64,000 nt of DNA from Isoetes taiwanensis (lineage: Eukaryota; Streptophyta; Lycopodiopsida; Isoetales; Isoetaceae): contig JAJEKV010000053.1 of assembly GCA_021234155.1 (NCBI GenBank), positions 6,525,424 through 6,589,423 on the forward strand. The letters are read 5' to 3'. Each line of letters starts with the position of its first letter. Within the stretch, counting starts at the first letter, position 1. Shown here in pieces: positions 1 to 12,689 of this stretch. The notes beneath the pieces were generated by a model that searched no databases, was not told the DNA's origin, and was given only the letters and a program-made list of their open reading frames with translations. The position numbers were made by a program, and so were the translations under genes.

Positions 1-2661
1 GATCATCCAATACACTTGCTAGAAGTTACACAGGTATGTTTTGATTCTTTTTTTTTTTGTTACTAATATGCCTATTCAGTTAGAACTAGTTTTCCAATTC
101 TAGAAAATGAGACCTGCGCTCTGAAGCTTGCCACAATCAATGTTTAGTCTGTAATTCTGACATTAGTATTGACAAAAAGATAGCATTTGAGTCAATCTTT
201 TTTGTTTTTAACATGCTTGTCTAGTTTCTGTAATTTTGACATTATTATCAGATCTGAATTCTCTTTTCTTTTTGTTCAGTTGCAGCTTTACCTTGCTTTT
301 CAAAAGGAACATGCTGATTTGAAGATATCCCAGCAGACTTTTGAGAGGTTGAAACCAAGCTATATCAGGAAGCTTCAAGAAAGAGAAACATGTTGCTGCC
401 AATACCATCTGCATCTTGAATTTGCCATGCAAGCAATAAATAAAATGAGGACTGATCTATATGGTGTACACAAAGATTGCAAGTGTAAGTGCAGAATTTG
501 TGGTTCAGGTCCAATATGTTTAGCTAAAGAACATACTATCAAATCCACTAGTGAATATTGGAGATAGATTGTGTGTTCAAAGGATGAGAATGAAGAATGG
601 TACAAGCATGCATGTCTAATGCAGACGTGTACTAAGTGTGGTTTGAAAAGGTAACGGCTCCTTTTCTTTTTCCTGTTTTGATTGTCTTTAATCTAATTTA
701 TTTGTTTACTGGCAGGCTTCCTACATGTCCTAGAGAGAAGGTTAAGAATAATAGGCAAGATGTTAATTGGAAAGTGTTTGAAAAGGTAAATGTAGTTTAC
801 ATTCTGCTCAATTTCATGTTAGTGAAGCAAAGAGGTCTGCTTAAAGCTGTTCACTTTTGCAGCAAGAAGTTCAGAACAAAAAAACCAGGTCTGGCAAGAA
901 ACCTGCAAAGGTTACCAGATTGGCATACAAATCAGGTTCTCCTTTTGAGTTCCATGAAGATGCCACTAAAACTTTGAAGACCTTTGTTCCACATAACTAC
1001 CGAGCACATTGGCAAGCCAAACAATTCAAGCAATGTTTGGCATCAATTCAAGAAGACACTATTGTGTCTGTAATAGATTTTGCAGAGAATTATGGATTCA
1101 AAATTCAGCAAGAAGCTCAATCATGCCATTGGCATACTGACCAAGTTTCTATTCTGGTGCACATCACTTACAGGAGAATGAGAAGATCAGAGGCAGAAGA
1201 AAGACAAAAGAAGGAAGAAGATAATAAAGAGTCCAAAAAGAAAAATGTTGCAAAAGAGAAAAGGCAAGACTCCTTGAAAGGAATTGTGAAGGAGACTCAT
1301 TTCTACATCAGTGATGATGACAAAACTCATGATACTGAGTTTGTTCAGCATTGTCTCCAAAATCATGCAGATTGGCTACAATCTATTGGAGTTAACTATA
1401 AAAAACATGTTTTTTGGAGTGATGGTTGTTCTGCACAGTTTACGTCTTCAACCATTTTACTTCCTTGGCAGGTTTCACAATCGACTTGAAAAGGATATTA
1501 TCTGGAATTTTTTTTCTAGCTCACATGGAAAAGGTGAGCATGATGGTGCTGGAGCTGTCATCAAGAGGATTCTAACAAAGGAACAGATGAAATATAATGG
1601 AAGGAAATTGCAATGTGCAAAGGAGGTGGTTGCATTTCTTAGGTGGCACTTCAGCAACAATCCTTCTGATAATGACTTATCAAGGTAAAATTTGCTTATG
1701 TTTTTCTGTAACCCTGTGAAGTGCTGAAGTGCTGCCAGCACTTCATCACATAAAGCACCTGTGTCTGAATTACTTCAAACAATAAATGGTTTGAACCTGC
1801 AAATATTGTTTGTAGCTATGGTTGTAATTTGCATATTACACACATTACAAGCAGGTTTCAGTTACTACTAAAGAATATTTGTTCATATTTTTACAGGTTC
1901 TTGTATATATTTTTTGACTATGTCAGCACTACAAGCACTTACAACACTTGGCACTTGTGCAGGTATTTTTGGGACATTGAATCCTCAAAAATAGACAGAT
2001 CAGACAGGTTTGATTGTCATACTTTGAAGGGAACCACACAACTCCACTGCATAAGACCATGTGACAGGGAGAACACTTTAAAGGTAGCTTATAGACCTCT
2101 TTCTTGCTTTTGTGAGAGTTGTGTTCAATTCCAATGGGACTTATGCAGCACCAAACCACGTATTGGTGGTTGGAAAACTTGTGAACTAAAACTGAAAGAG
2201 ATTAACTCAGCTAATGATGCTAATAAAACAACAGATGAGGACTTGCAGATAGAAGATGAACATGAAGAGGAGGAAGAAGAAGAAGACTATGACATAACTA
2301 GTTCTATGGTTGAGGTTGGAGATAACTTTCTTTGTCAATGCGTAAAGAAGGTAATGAAGAGGGAGTTGATTTTTATGTCTTAAAGTGCAGAGAAGCAAAA
2401 AACACATTGCTGGAAGACTATGTAGATGGATGGGGAAATGTATTTGGGGTTGAATCTGTTATTGTTTCAGGACATTATTATAAACAGCTGGGTGGTCTCC
2501 AATTTGAGCTACTGGATGACCAACCTGTGGCTAGTGTGTACAGCCATCTAGTAAGATTAGCTAACTTTGAAATGATTGCAGATGAAGAGAATTGTGGATT
2601 GTATACTATGGCTGAAGACACCTGCCAACAAATAATGTGTAACCTCCCAAACTCGGGTTGA
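1..2661 (+). pseudogene. DDE-transposase-like gene, spliced and broken; 5' end outside the window
   Basis: Exons inferred from GT-AG sites and a continuous reading are about 1-33, 280-650, 716-785, 863-1684 and 1963-2661. The product looks like an uncharacterised transposase-like family, recognised from memory, with segments of the type DFAENYGFKIQQEAQSCHW, VFWSDGCSAQF and SSSHGKGEHDGAGAVIKR; the Asp residues of the first two and an acidic residue near the third are plausible catalytic positions. Later segments (a Cys-rich SCFCESC block, then an acidic run, then VYSHLVRLANFEM) fit the same family's C-terminus. Breaks: an in-frame TAG at 565-567, a one-base frame change near 1445 between SAQF and FYFLGRFHN, and another near 2340. 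The splice sites and codon-level conservation around the breaks suggest recent decay or sequence error. The cytosolic or nuclear role and the target are unknown. Confidence 0.55.
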
Positions 2662-2864
2662 AGTTACAAATCAAAAAGCGTATGCAAGAGATAATGATTT
2701 AAAACATTCATCTTGATTTAAGCATTGTAAACTGAAGATTTATATTTATATCAAAATTTGTACATCAAAATTGTGGCTTGTAAAGCCTCATGTATTGTGG
2801 CCTGTATATTTGCAATGAAAAATTACAAGCACTGACCTACATGTCAAGAAACTTTTGTACCTTT

Positions 2865-3627
2865 TCACTGTTTTCTGAAAGTGGATAAGTCTCTCTTAGC
2901 CATTGTAGTTGACCATTGCAATAAATTTTCACCGATCTTTGATGTCTCCTCTCCCAATTGTTGCTCTGCCATTGTATCCAAAATGTCAAGTGCTTCCTCT
3001 GTGTAATCTTCTGGTCTGCAGTTTGCTTTCAGAATTTGTGTGAAGTCTTCAACCTGAGAAACATCTTTAAGCACCTGCATGTATTTGTCCAACATAGTAT
3101 CATCTGGATCAAGTGTGAAGGATGGTATCAAAGAGATGTGAATGGTGGAGAAGCAAAAGTTTTGTGAATGCTATCATCCAACAATATCGTGAGCCATCAT
3201 ATTGTGGGTAGTCAATCACAACTCTTGACAGAGGCTTCATGTACAATGGTTTTGAAGACTGAATTGGCCATCTAAATGGCATCTCCAAGCACTTAGACTG
3301 ATCCCATATGAATACAAAGTCTCGTCTAATGATTGGTGCTATCACATCTAGAACTTCATTCACATTGTGCTGGTTCATGGAAGACCAAATGGCTATATCA
3401 AAATGAGTCATTGCTTCTTTCAGGAATTCTCGTGCATTAGGCCTTACCACAACTAGTTTTCTGCTTGTTTTTGTGATGTACAGGCTATTGTCCACATGCA
3501 CTGGACTGTCCCTATGATAAGTCTTAACTAGAACACCATTAACATCTAATATGAGCAGTTTCCTCTTCATAGAGGACTGTCCTGTACACCTATCAGTCAA
3601 AAAACATAAAGTAAACATAAAGGACAC
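2865..3627 (-). pseudogene. FCP1/SCP-type HAD phosphatase-like domain, frameshifted
   Basis: Reading right to left, the first segment has a HAD motif I of the form LLILDVNGVL, with Asn where classical FCP1 enzymes have the second Asp. It then has VVRPNAREFLKEA and FDIAIWSSM, the usual FCP1-homology spacing, and FVFIWDQSKC. The motif with two Asp (ILLDDS, near 3178) lies in a second frame, and the C-terminal helix region (SFTLDPDDTMLDKYM, from about 3131) in a third, so two single-base frame changes separate otherwise continuous family order. Known relatives dephosphorylate RNA polymerase II CTD serines; the Asn in motif I makes catalysis uncertain, although plant paralogues with this change are familiar. 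It converges on the transposase-like gene; the two stop codons are about 200 bp apart. Confidence 0.6.
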
Positions 3628-3989
3628 TTATTAAATAAAAACACAACTTCAAAATTCCATTATATTAACCTGTATGGTACAAGATTCAATTGAGTGTTCA
3701 ATTTCTCAACATGTTCAATTTCTTCTTCCAATACAAGTGTACCTGAGCATTAAAACATTAGCTAATAGAAATTCTTAATAGATACATTATCATTGCCCTT
3801 CAGACACTCTATCATTGCTTTCAATCTCTCAGCTTTGTTACCTGTAGTCTTGTCAGAAGCCACCTGAGATGCCATGTCATTTCGGGCATCTTCAAATATT
3901 TCTTCATCCTCTTCAATTCGTGCATCTACCAATTCTTTTAGTTCTTGGTGGCCACAGAGCGAGTTTGCTTGCTACTGCGGCTTCTTGAT

Positions 3990-4370
3990 TCAAGTTTTAC
4001 CTTTCTGTATCGCCTTTTCCAAGTCCTTATCAAGTGCCCTCCTCCTGAAATTGTATTTCCTCTTCACAACTGATTCAATATTCTTTCCTTTCTTACTTGC
4101 TTTCTTAGCTGATTCTGTGTTCTTTGCTTTCTTCTTGTTTCCCATTTCAGTACCTGCACTTTTCCTCTTGGTTGCTGCCCTCTTCTCTCTAACAGGTGTA
4201 CTCTCTACCTCCTCATTGTCACCTGCATCCTTGTCAGCAGGTTCCTTATCCTCAGGACTTGCAATGGAAGCTTCTTCAGTAATTATCTTTCGACTGCTGG
4301 CTTTTCTCCTTAAGATCTTCCTAGGACTCGAGATCTTCCTAGGACTCATCATTAATTGGTCCATTAACAA
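3990..4370 (-). pseudogene. Lysine/arginine-rich exon, probably nuclear, of the RING-like gene
   Basis: A 126-codon reading with two tandem SPRKI units near its start, an acidic middle (EDKEPADKDAGDNEEVE) and several basic clusters such as KRKSAG and NKKKAKN that would serve as nuclear localisation signals. It lies in the same frame as the RING-like reading 28 bases upstream but is separated from it by stop codons, so it is probably another exon of the same gene or a decayed continuation. No enzymatic motif is visible. The bias in composition is protein-like, since it avoids stops only on this strand. Confidence 0.35.
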
Positions 4371-4397
4371 TTATTGTGCATTTCAGATATCGCTTCA

Positions 4398-5586
4398 CTA
4401 CTTGGTCTTAGCAGGTGTACCATGTTGATTTAGAGGACTCTCATCTACATGTGCTGCATCTTCTACAGTAGCCTTTCGCTGTGGCACATCTATTACTTTA
4501 GGCAATTCTGCTGTCATGCCCAGTTCAATATATAAATCTGGATGAATGGACACATCACATACCTTGCACTTACCTTCCTTCAATAAAGCTGCACATGCTA
4601 GATGGTATTCATGATCACAAAATAAGGTCAATGACAATTTGTACCTGTCATGGAAAGTTAGGCCACACAAACAGCAAGTACCAAAATTGCAAAGCCCTGG
4701 TAGTGTTCTCCTTATAGTGTTGATGCAGAAAGGTGTGGAAGTCACATGCTTCAGTTCTGTCAAATGGTTAAGGTACCCTCTCAATTCTGAAATTCTTTCA
4801 TCCTTGTCTTTTATCTCATCTTCTAACTTTTGCTTCCTCAAAATACTTGTTTCCTGATCTGCAGATGTGATAAGCTTCTCGAGTCTCTCGTGATATAATA
4901 TATCTCCATAGTGAGAGACATCTCAAGATCTTTTTCTGAAATGCTTTTTCATCATCCAATTCGAAAATTGAAATCTTCAAATTCTCAACCTTTGTCTGCT
5001 CTCTTCTAACTCGTGATAAATTTTGAATTGGATTTAGCTTCAGCTGACTAAATTGACATCAATTGCCCGCACCTCTTCAAACATTTTCGCCCTCTCATTC
5101 TCAAGTTTGTTTGCATTTAATTTGATCAACTCAAAATTCTCTATCAAAGCGGTGGTCTAATTTAGAGTTTTGGGTAGGAGTACCTTTGCTTGAACTTGCA
5201 ACTTCCCTCCCCTTTGACCTCTGCAACTTCTGTACTTCATAATTTGAGCTCCAAAAGACGCCCAATTGATCTTATGATTTTCAGGATTTGCAGCAGCCGA
5301 GTCACAATTCTCCCAAGCAAAAGCGTAAGCTACACCTTTCTTACTTCATTGTTGGGAATGTTTTTCGTTTGATATAGCTTCTTCAACAATGTATTCAATT
5401 TTTCCTTGAGAAATTTTGGACCATAAGAAGTTTCATCTTATTGTTTGGTGCTTCTTGCCAAACTGAGTACCATTGCGCATCTGTTACATTTTGTTCAAGC
5501 CATTTCTGTCTCAAAGATGGCTGAATTCCTTCTCCTGCCAAACCGTGAATGTCTATGAATTCCTGCTCTGTAACTGCTTCGGCCAT
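4398..5586 (-). pseudogene. Coiled-coil protein with RING-like zinc site, multiply frameshifted
   Basis: The likely start is the ATG at 5586 (MAEAVTEQEFIDIH), giving about 60 residues. A coiled-coil stretch follows, whose pieces sit in all three frames between about 5390 and 4841 (for example KLENERAKMFEEVRA and LEKLITSADQETSI). The last part (4841-4398) has CCLCGLTF, then CDHEYHLAC, then CKVC: paired Cys/His spacing that matches a RING-like zinc-binding fold. RING proteins are commonly ubiquitin ligases, but this assignment rests only on the Cys/His pattern. It sits divergently from nothing recognisable and upstream of the FCP1-like gene on the same strand; the two could be one gene or two ORFs of one mobile element. 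Confidence 0.45.
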
Positions 5587-8500
5587 GCTGAGACGATTGG
5601 ATCGAAGGATGAAAAGGAAAAATTGATTTCGTTGGAGGAGCTTTCGGAAATAGGGGATTCGAAAATTTGGGATCGAAAAAGGGGAAAGCCAGAAGCAAAA
5701 AGGCGCGCGGGAACCGAGGCAATCTGCGAGATTCTATGTATTATGGCTACTCGAATTTTAGATGGCTACTCGAATTTTAGGTGCGTCAAGTGCTTGGTGC
5801 TTTCGCTCAAAATTGGGTACCAATATCAAATTTACACCCAAAAAGCTCGCGACAAAAGCCACAAATTCATATTGTTCCTGCCTTTGCAGCCAAGATTTGC
5901 TTCTCCAGTTAGCTTCTGTGCAAGAGGAAGAAAACAGATTTCCTTCTCCGATTTGCTACTCCGACCAGCTTACAGTTGCTAGCAAAAGTAGCTTTATAAT
6001 TTTAAAGATGGTGTATGTAGTTCACGTGCTCTCCATTAACGCTTTATGTCAAAACTCCACAATTTAAAGGTGCAGCCCACTGCAGGACCACGACAACAAA
6101 GGTACATTATTTTGATACTTATATAGCATTCACCTCTTGAATCAGAACTGTACGTTATTCTCAAATTTGGCCACTGATATTCATTATTAAAGATTCACAA
6201 TCCAAGGTAACAGTTCTAAATGCTTCTTTTCGTATCCCTATAAAAAAGACACAGTTCATGGCCTTCAGTTTCATCCAGAATTTTAACTCCCAAGCTTCCT
6301 CATACAGTACTATCTCAGGAGAGCCTTTTCACTGGAATCCATGGACAAGAAGAGCAGATTGTAGCTCATTGTCTAGAAAAAAAACACATGACAATTTCTT
6401 AAGCTTTGATTGGTTCTTTAGACCTACAGTCATTTTCGCTTATTGCAAGGATCGTTTAGGCTGTACCTAAGCAACGCAAAACAGATATAAAACAGGCTGA
6501 TATGAGGCAAGATTGGATAGTCTATGACACAGATATTTTCTTATCCGTGAAGATTTTTCTTTGATATTCAATAGGATGATTACAATGGGCCAGCTTCCAA
6601 TGGATACCTGCGCAAGAAATAAATACATAGTCTCAGATTTGTTATACCCAATATTTCCTCTGAGACAAACTAATTTGGAGCACGTTCTTACTCTTTATGC
6701 ATTCTTTCCATGCACGTTGCCAACTTTGAAGAACAGCAGGACATTTCATCTTCACGTTGAAAAACTAACGCTCTTGCATAGACAATTAGCAAACTGTAGA
6801 TCATGTAGATATAACCATACGCTGTTGCCTATACCATTTGATGAGATTATTGAGCTCTTATCTTCAACCAGCATAATTGTTTACTCACTCAGAGCTCCTT
6901 GAAGCCAAGGGAATGCATTTGCTTTGATCAAAATGCCACAAAACCCATCTGCACACCAACTTATATTCGCACGGATTTATACTTGGGCTTTTGCATCAAA
7001 GCTTTCCACAACCACTGAGAAAATACGATTATTTATTTGCATGAAACAAGATCTGCTATAATCTGCTACTCACAATAAGCAATACAAACAATACACAACA
7101 ATATGAAAGCCAACATGAAACGTAGTTACGAATACAACGTAAATATCAAATGCTTATAAACAATACACATCCATTTCGTACATGTGAATTCCATCAAATT
7201 CAATTCCATCAAAATCGCATTCGAGCCAAATGCATACCATCACACAACAAATTGAATCAAATTGCATCTAGGAAAAAAAAGGCGGCCGATTTTCTAGTAT
7301 ATATATAATTACTCCTTCAATTTTTAGCACTCAAATAGCCAAAAACCTATTTTTTGGCAGCCAAAAACAATCCGAAGACGAAGGGCCTTCTATATAAACA
7401 CACCCCCGCCACCTGTTAACTTGCCTCCCTCCTGGCATTCACTCCAAAAAACGAACTTTTTGGAACCGGAAAAGCATTTTCCGGCGACGCCCTCCGCCCT
7501 CATACCACGGCTTTGGTTTCGTCCAGCCCCAGCAGCAGCAGCTTCAATTTGTGTGCTACCAGCGAAGGCAACGGTATGATCTGGCAAAGCGTTCTTTCCA
7601 AGAACTTCACATTAGAAGATTCTTCTAATCAAGACCAGAATGTTATTTCCCTCTCAAGCTTTTGTAACTAACCCAGTATCTTTGGGGCTTTTGTTATGGG
7701 CAGATCGGAAGGGCACAAACTCGGCCATTAGCTTGGATTTTTTTAGACATGAGCTTGGGTTTTTTGAACTCAAGCTTTTCACGGAATACCATATGGTTTG
7801 TCTTTGTCATGCATGCTGCGGAATCAAAGAATCAACAACAAATTCAACGTACCCATGAGCTCCTTGGCAAGTCAAGCGTTGCTGCGATGCTAATCCATGT
7901 AAGTACTAAGTTATTGAAATCCCGTGGCATTGGCATGGCATCAACAAAAAATTGAAAAGAAGCAATTCAAGGAGCTGAGAAGGAGCTGAGAAGAAGCTCC
8001 TGCTCTTGGATTGTATACCCAAGTAATAGGTGCTGCTCCAAGGCTCCAAATCATTTTGACCAAAACAGACAGCCCCTTGCTTCGAAGCTTATCCGTTCAC
8101 ATGTCTAAGAATGTAGTTCACTGTGTTGCTTGACAGAAAGCTACCCGCCGTCACTCCTTCCATTCTCAACTCTTTCACTTCTCTCTTTTCTCTCAAGCTT
8201 TCAAAACATTCGCGGCCACATATAGGAAGAAAGCATCATAATTCTCTCAGATGTATATTCCAAAATGTAAAGCATCTCACCTAAAATGTGGTCGTTGGAG
8301 CTGGATTTCCCTTGCAAATCACCCATTGAATGCCTCTTTCAAGGAAAAAGGGAGTCCACATTTGTTGCAACAATTACATCAACTGTATATTCACAGATCA
8401 GACAGAAAATGGCCTTATATAAAATCTCTATTTGCATATATTTGTAGAAGGAAGAGCATGGCCTGTAGATCCAGCAGTTCATGGAATGAGAGGGTAGCAA

Positions 8501-9714
8501 AAGAAGTTTGATAAAGGCACATTCTTCTCACAGAGCTTCTTCCTTTGAGATGTTCAGACAACGGGGTTTTAATGCAGTTAATGTCACTGATTGTTCTGTT
8601 CTGGGAACAGATTTGCTGGCAATAATCTTTGTAAAAGGAAGACCATAGCCTCACATCACTCTCAAATGACAGGATGATCATATATCTAGCTACTCAATGT
8701 ACAGTATATCTTGATACCTTCACTACAACATTTTGCTATGATGTTAGTAAATCCCACCTATATTGTCTTACGATGTTCATATTAATGCTACCATATGTCT
8801 ATATTTCATGACTGCTCATCTAGCTTCACTTATATGCAATATAAGACTTTCATTTCTCCAATCATCATTCACAAAAACCTCATGATTCACATGGAGCATT
8901 ACACGAAGGACTTCACACATGTACTATCTGCAGTGATCATATGCTAAATACCAGGAACAAAACTTATTGACAATCATCTAATTTCCAAAAGACAACTTGA
9001 CGTAAGAGAAAGCTTTACAAAAACTTCATTCTTTGATTCAATGTTGTGGCAACCTTATAAAATTGGCCGTATAATTATACGTTTAGCACCTCTCATGACC
9101 TTTTGTGGTATTAAATCTTAGGAACGTGGGCTTCTATCTTAGCAAACTTCTTGCATACATTAAAAAATCATGACTTTCTAACGTAAGCCAAACATTGCAA
9201 AATCAATCCATAGTCAGTTTCCATTACATACAAAAGCCAAAGCCTTTCAAACTCTCAAACACATGAGATATATAACGCATAACAATTTGCTTATAAAACA
9301 CATCTCAATACAATTCCTCTCAAATATAATCTCAAAAGCACATTAAGAAACACAGAGCCAAAACATCATAAGAAACCTAAATTCACTCACAATAATAACG
9401 TTACATGTCAGCACTTAAGCCAGTATTCGTTAATTTTATAAAATATCGTAATACTTAGAAAAAAGCCAAGTGAAGCAAAGTGCTTTTGCTCGATTTTGCT
9501 CCAAACTGAAATGGAATGAACATAGCTACCAGCAGTGGACAAAGCAGGCGCCATGGACAACAGACGATCCATGCATTGTGGCACACCATGTCTGTTGCAG
9601 CATCACCTTCCTCGAGCGGCATGCAGCCCTGGCGGCTGGTAGCCAACCTTGACTATGGTCAAGATGCTTGGTCATGAGCAACCTGCAAATGCCATAATTC
9701 AGAAAGTTAGTGAG
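5587..9714. other. Non-coding AT-rich stretch
   Basis: I see no gene here. The readings are short, lack family resemblance on either strand, and have no supporting splice pattern. Around 7380-7590 there is a more GC-rich patch, but no product is recognisable. Confidence 0.5.
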
Positions 9715-9903
9715 AAACTCATACCATTCTGAGCATTTTCCATGAGCCATGGCTCCTGGAAACTGCGTGATGAACAACTCATACCATTCTGAGCATTCTC
9801 CATGAGCCATGGCTCCTGGAAACTGCGTGATGAACAACTCAGACCATTCTGAGCATTCTCCATGAGCCATGGCTCCTGGAAACTGCGTGATGAACAACTC
9901 AAA
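9715..9903. repeat. 60-bp tandem repeat, three units
   Basis: Three consecutive copies with an exact 60-bp period start near 9715, 9775 and 9835 and differ at only two or three positions. Each unit contains the 12-bp perfect palindrome GAGCCATGGCTC. Because the unit is a multiple of three, the minus strand translates as a repeated peptide; I do not regard this as a gene. Confidence 0.9.
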
Positions 9904-11643
9904 TTATTCTTGCTGTCAGTTGGGCCTCCTTAGGATGAGCATCACAGTTTTCAGGTTTGCCCTGTATTTGCCCCTATCTGGGCTAATTATGCTGCTATTT
10001 TGCCTCTTACAGAACCGCTGCACGTGCTTCTCGACACTCCAACTGTCACCGCTTTGGCGTCTTACATTGCAGAGGTTCTTCATCGGTGGACTCAGCTGAT
10101 GTCCACTTGATGGCTAATGGCATCCTTCTGTACATACTTGAATATACTTCTATTCGAGGCTTATTACTGTCGAGATTCTTATTTACATCGGTGTGATTGC
10201 CGACTTTGTTCCAGAATGATCTTCAAAAACACAATTCATCGTCTTCTTGCCAGTTACTTTTGCTTCAATAACTGAGCTTTTAATGTCTTGTTACTGAAGT
10301 TACTTGACATGCTCATATTTGTTTCTTAGTTTCACTATGTTACTGTATGTTCAGGCTCTCCTATTATTGTTTTTGCTACTTTTGAAAGTCAATACAAATA
10401 ATTACATGTCTATATGGACATTGTTTTTTATTATTTTTGCACTAATATAGCATATAGTGGTATAACCTCCAGGTTTATATTAGATATAGGATCTTCATCT
10501 TCTATTACAAATGGACTTCAACATTTCTAGGGCTATGTTACATGTTTCTACCTATCTATGAGACGTTTATGAGTGGCCCAGACCATTCACTGGCCTTCAA
10601 ATCAAGAGTTAATGTTGATAATGAAACAGGTGCCAGCATCAACAATCTGTTCATAACACAAAGTGATTTTATAAGGTCATGGACTTGGCTACAATTTTGA
10701 TTTTTGTCAAATCGAAATACATGTTACATCAGATTATCAATGTCTTGTTGATTGTGTTGAAAACAAAACATACATTAATTTTGCTATCGGAGCCTGCACA
10801 TAAGCTTCATGTATTCAATGAACACATGTTAGCATTAATGCCACAGTTCATGTGGCGGATGAATCTCACAGTTCTTGTGCACCCGAACAACGTCTATAAC
10901 GTTCTCTGTGACACGTACGCTCTTCAAAAACACTTCATACTGGCATTGAGGAAACTGCAGACCTTAGACAGTTTTATGATTTCAAATATTTAAAATAACT
11001 GTATATCAAACTTTGTACTACTTCCCTCAAATGCTAATTTTACTAAATCTGCATATTACTTGAATGATTCTTCCTTAAAATAAAATAAGTTGCTTGCGTG
11101 TGGGAATATGGTGCTTGTTGTGGTGGATTTATGGTTTTGCACTTTTCAATATTTAGATTTTAACAAAGTATTTCGAGTGCATATCTAACTTTGAAACTCT
11201 ATAACAAGGTTCAGATAACAAAAACTCCAATTGAGATATTGAGAGAAAACATGTGCAAGCCAAAACGAATACAATTGTGCTCATCCCATAAGCAAATTAT
11301 CGATACTTCTGTATGATAGTAAATACATAAATTATGTCACATTCCTAGATCATGAATCACAATTGGAAACATTTATCTTGCTCCATTTAACCTCTGGAAA
11401 GCTGCCTCTGAGTGAGTGAGAGTAGTCCGTATCTTCGTTTTCTTCACCGTGAAATCGAAGCCATTCACTCACTTTGAAGCACTTCACACCTTTATTGCTG
11501 AGACATAAAAAAGGAATCTGATTGACATTGATAACAAGATTACCTTGCCTAGAAACATATCCCACTTATCATGTAAGTGAAGAAATTGAACCCATTGGAG
11601 AAATTGAATCCCATAATCATACTACTATAGTAGACAAGTATGT
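9904..11643. other. Non-coding stretch
   Basis: No gene or RNA gene recognised. AT-rich with short readings only. Confidence 0.45.
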
Positions 11644-12027
11644 TCAGACCTTGAAACCCTGCCTAGCCAGCATGCTGCTGTGATCTTTGTACAGGTTAGC
11701 ATCTGTACTGACTAATGGACATACTTGCAGCTGCACTCCCCATTTGGTGAGCCAACGGTCTCGTTTTGTCTGCCAACAAGCTTGAAGACGCTGGGGGCCC
11801 ATGGCCAAGGCATATGCAAGATGAGGGAGCCTTGTGTCGCCCATGCGGACCACCTTTTGGAAGTAAAGGATAGTGCACGAGGCCACCTTCTTAATGAGTT
11901 GACAAAGAACAGTATATGGGTTATAGTATTGAATTGAATTGAATTGAATTTTATCGTCCATGGAGACCGACTTCATAGTGTGAAGCAATCGTATTATCAA
12001 TAAAAAACCACGTGGCCTTTGCATCAT
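11644..12027 (-). pseudogene. Possible LINE-type retrotransposon 3'-ORF remnant
   Basis: A minus-strand reading of about 125 codons contains TRLPHLAYALAMGP followed by WQTKRDRWLTKWGVQ. This rhythm, with Leu-Pro then Ala and a later W..K..WG element, reminds me of the region after reverse transcriptase in plant LINE ORF2 proteins, but no catalytic motif is present and the resemblance is weak. A short GAATT simple repeat (about 11931-11951) lies inside it, and an 18-bp word, AAGGATAGTGCACGAGGN, recurs about 190 bp further on. It could equally be chance. Confidence 0.22.
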
Positions 12028-12689
12028 TTTCTTTTAATATGATTTTTATTGTTAGATAAAGGATAGTGCACGAGGGCATGAATACATAATTGTTATCCCA
12101 CAACATATAATATTTTCTGGACATATAATATTTTTCTTGATATCTGTTAATCGTATCATTCCATACTTATTACTTTTATTGTGTGGGGACAAGATGAAAG
12201 AGACCTCATTTAATTTTATTTAGTTTGTGTTGTATTTCTCACCTTTACCACATGGTTCGAAAAACTTTATAAGCCTTACCAGACAATTTGCCGCCTATAC
12301 CTAATATGTACCGGATTTAATAGATAACAAGATTCAAATATACCGGATTTTAAACTAAACTCTACTCTTTTGTACTGGAATTTTGCCAATCTAAAATGGA
12401 AATTTTGAATTCCAACCGGAATTTTAAGGGCCTAACCCTTACTTTTTCGAACCTTGCTTTACCATTGGATGAAGACAACTAGTCTTGTCCTACTAATAAA
12501 TGATTATCTAAACTTCCACATTTAGCATATATGCCTTGGTTAGTAGTTCCACTATGTCCAAGAATATATTTTGGTAAGGGACTCGCACAGAACACAGAAA
12601 ACCGCCGAAATAGATAGGCTTGGCATTCATCACAGCAGCAATATACAAGGGTTGGAAAAAACATGGAGTGGAGAGCTGACCATAGGAAC

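Noticed and set aside
7271-7300. GGCGGCCGATTTTCTAGT as a second Helitron 3' end
   Set aside because: The potential hairpin has only about three base pairs.
9715-9903. CRISPR-like array
   Set aside because: Repeats are directly adjacent without unique spacers and the genome is eukaryotic.
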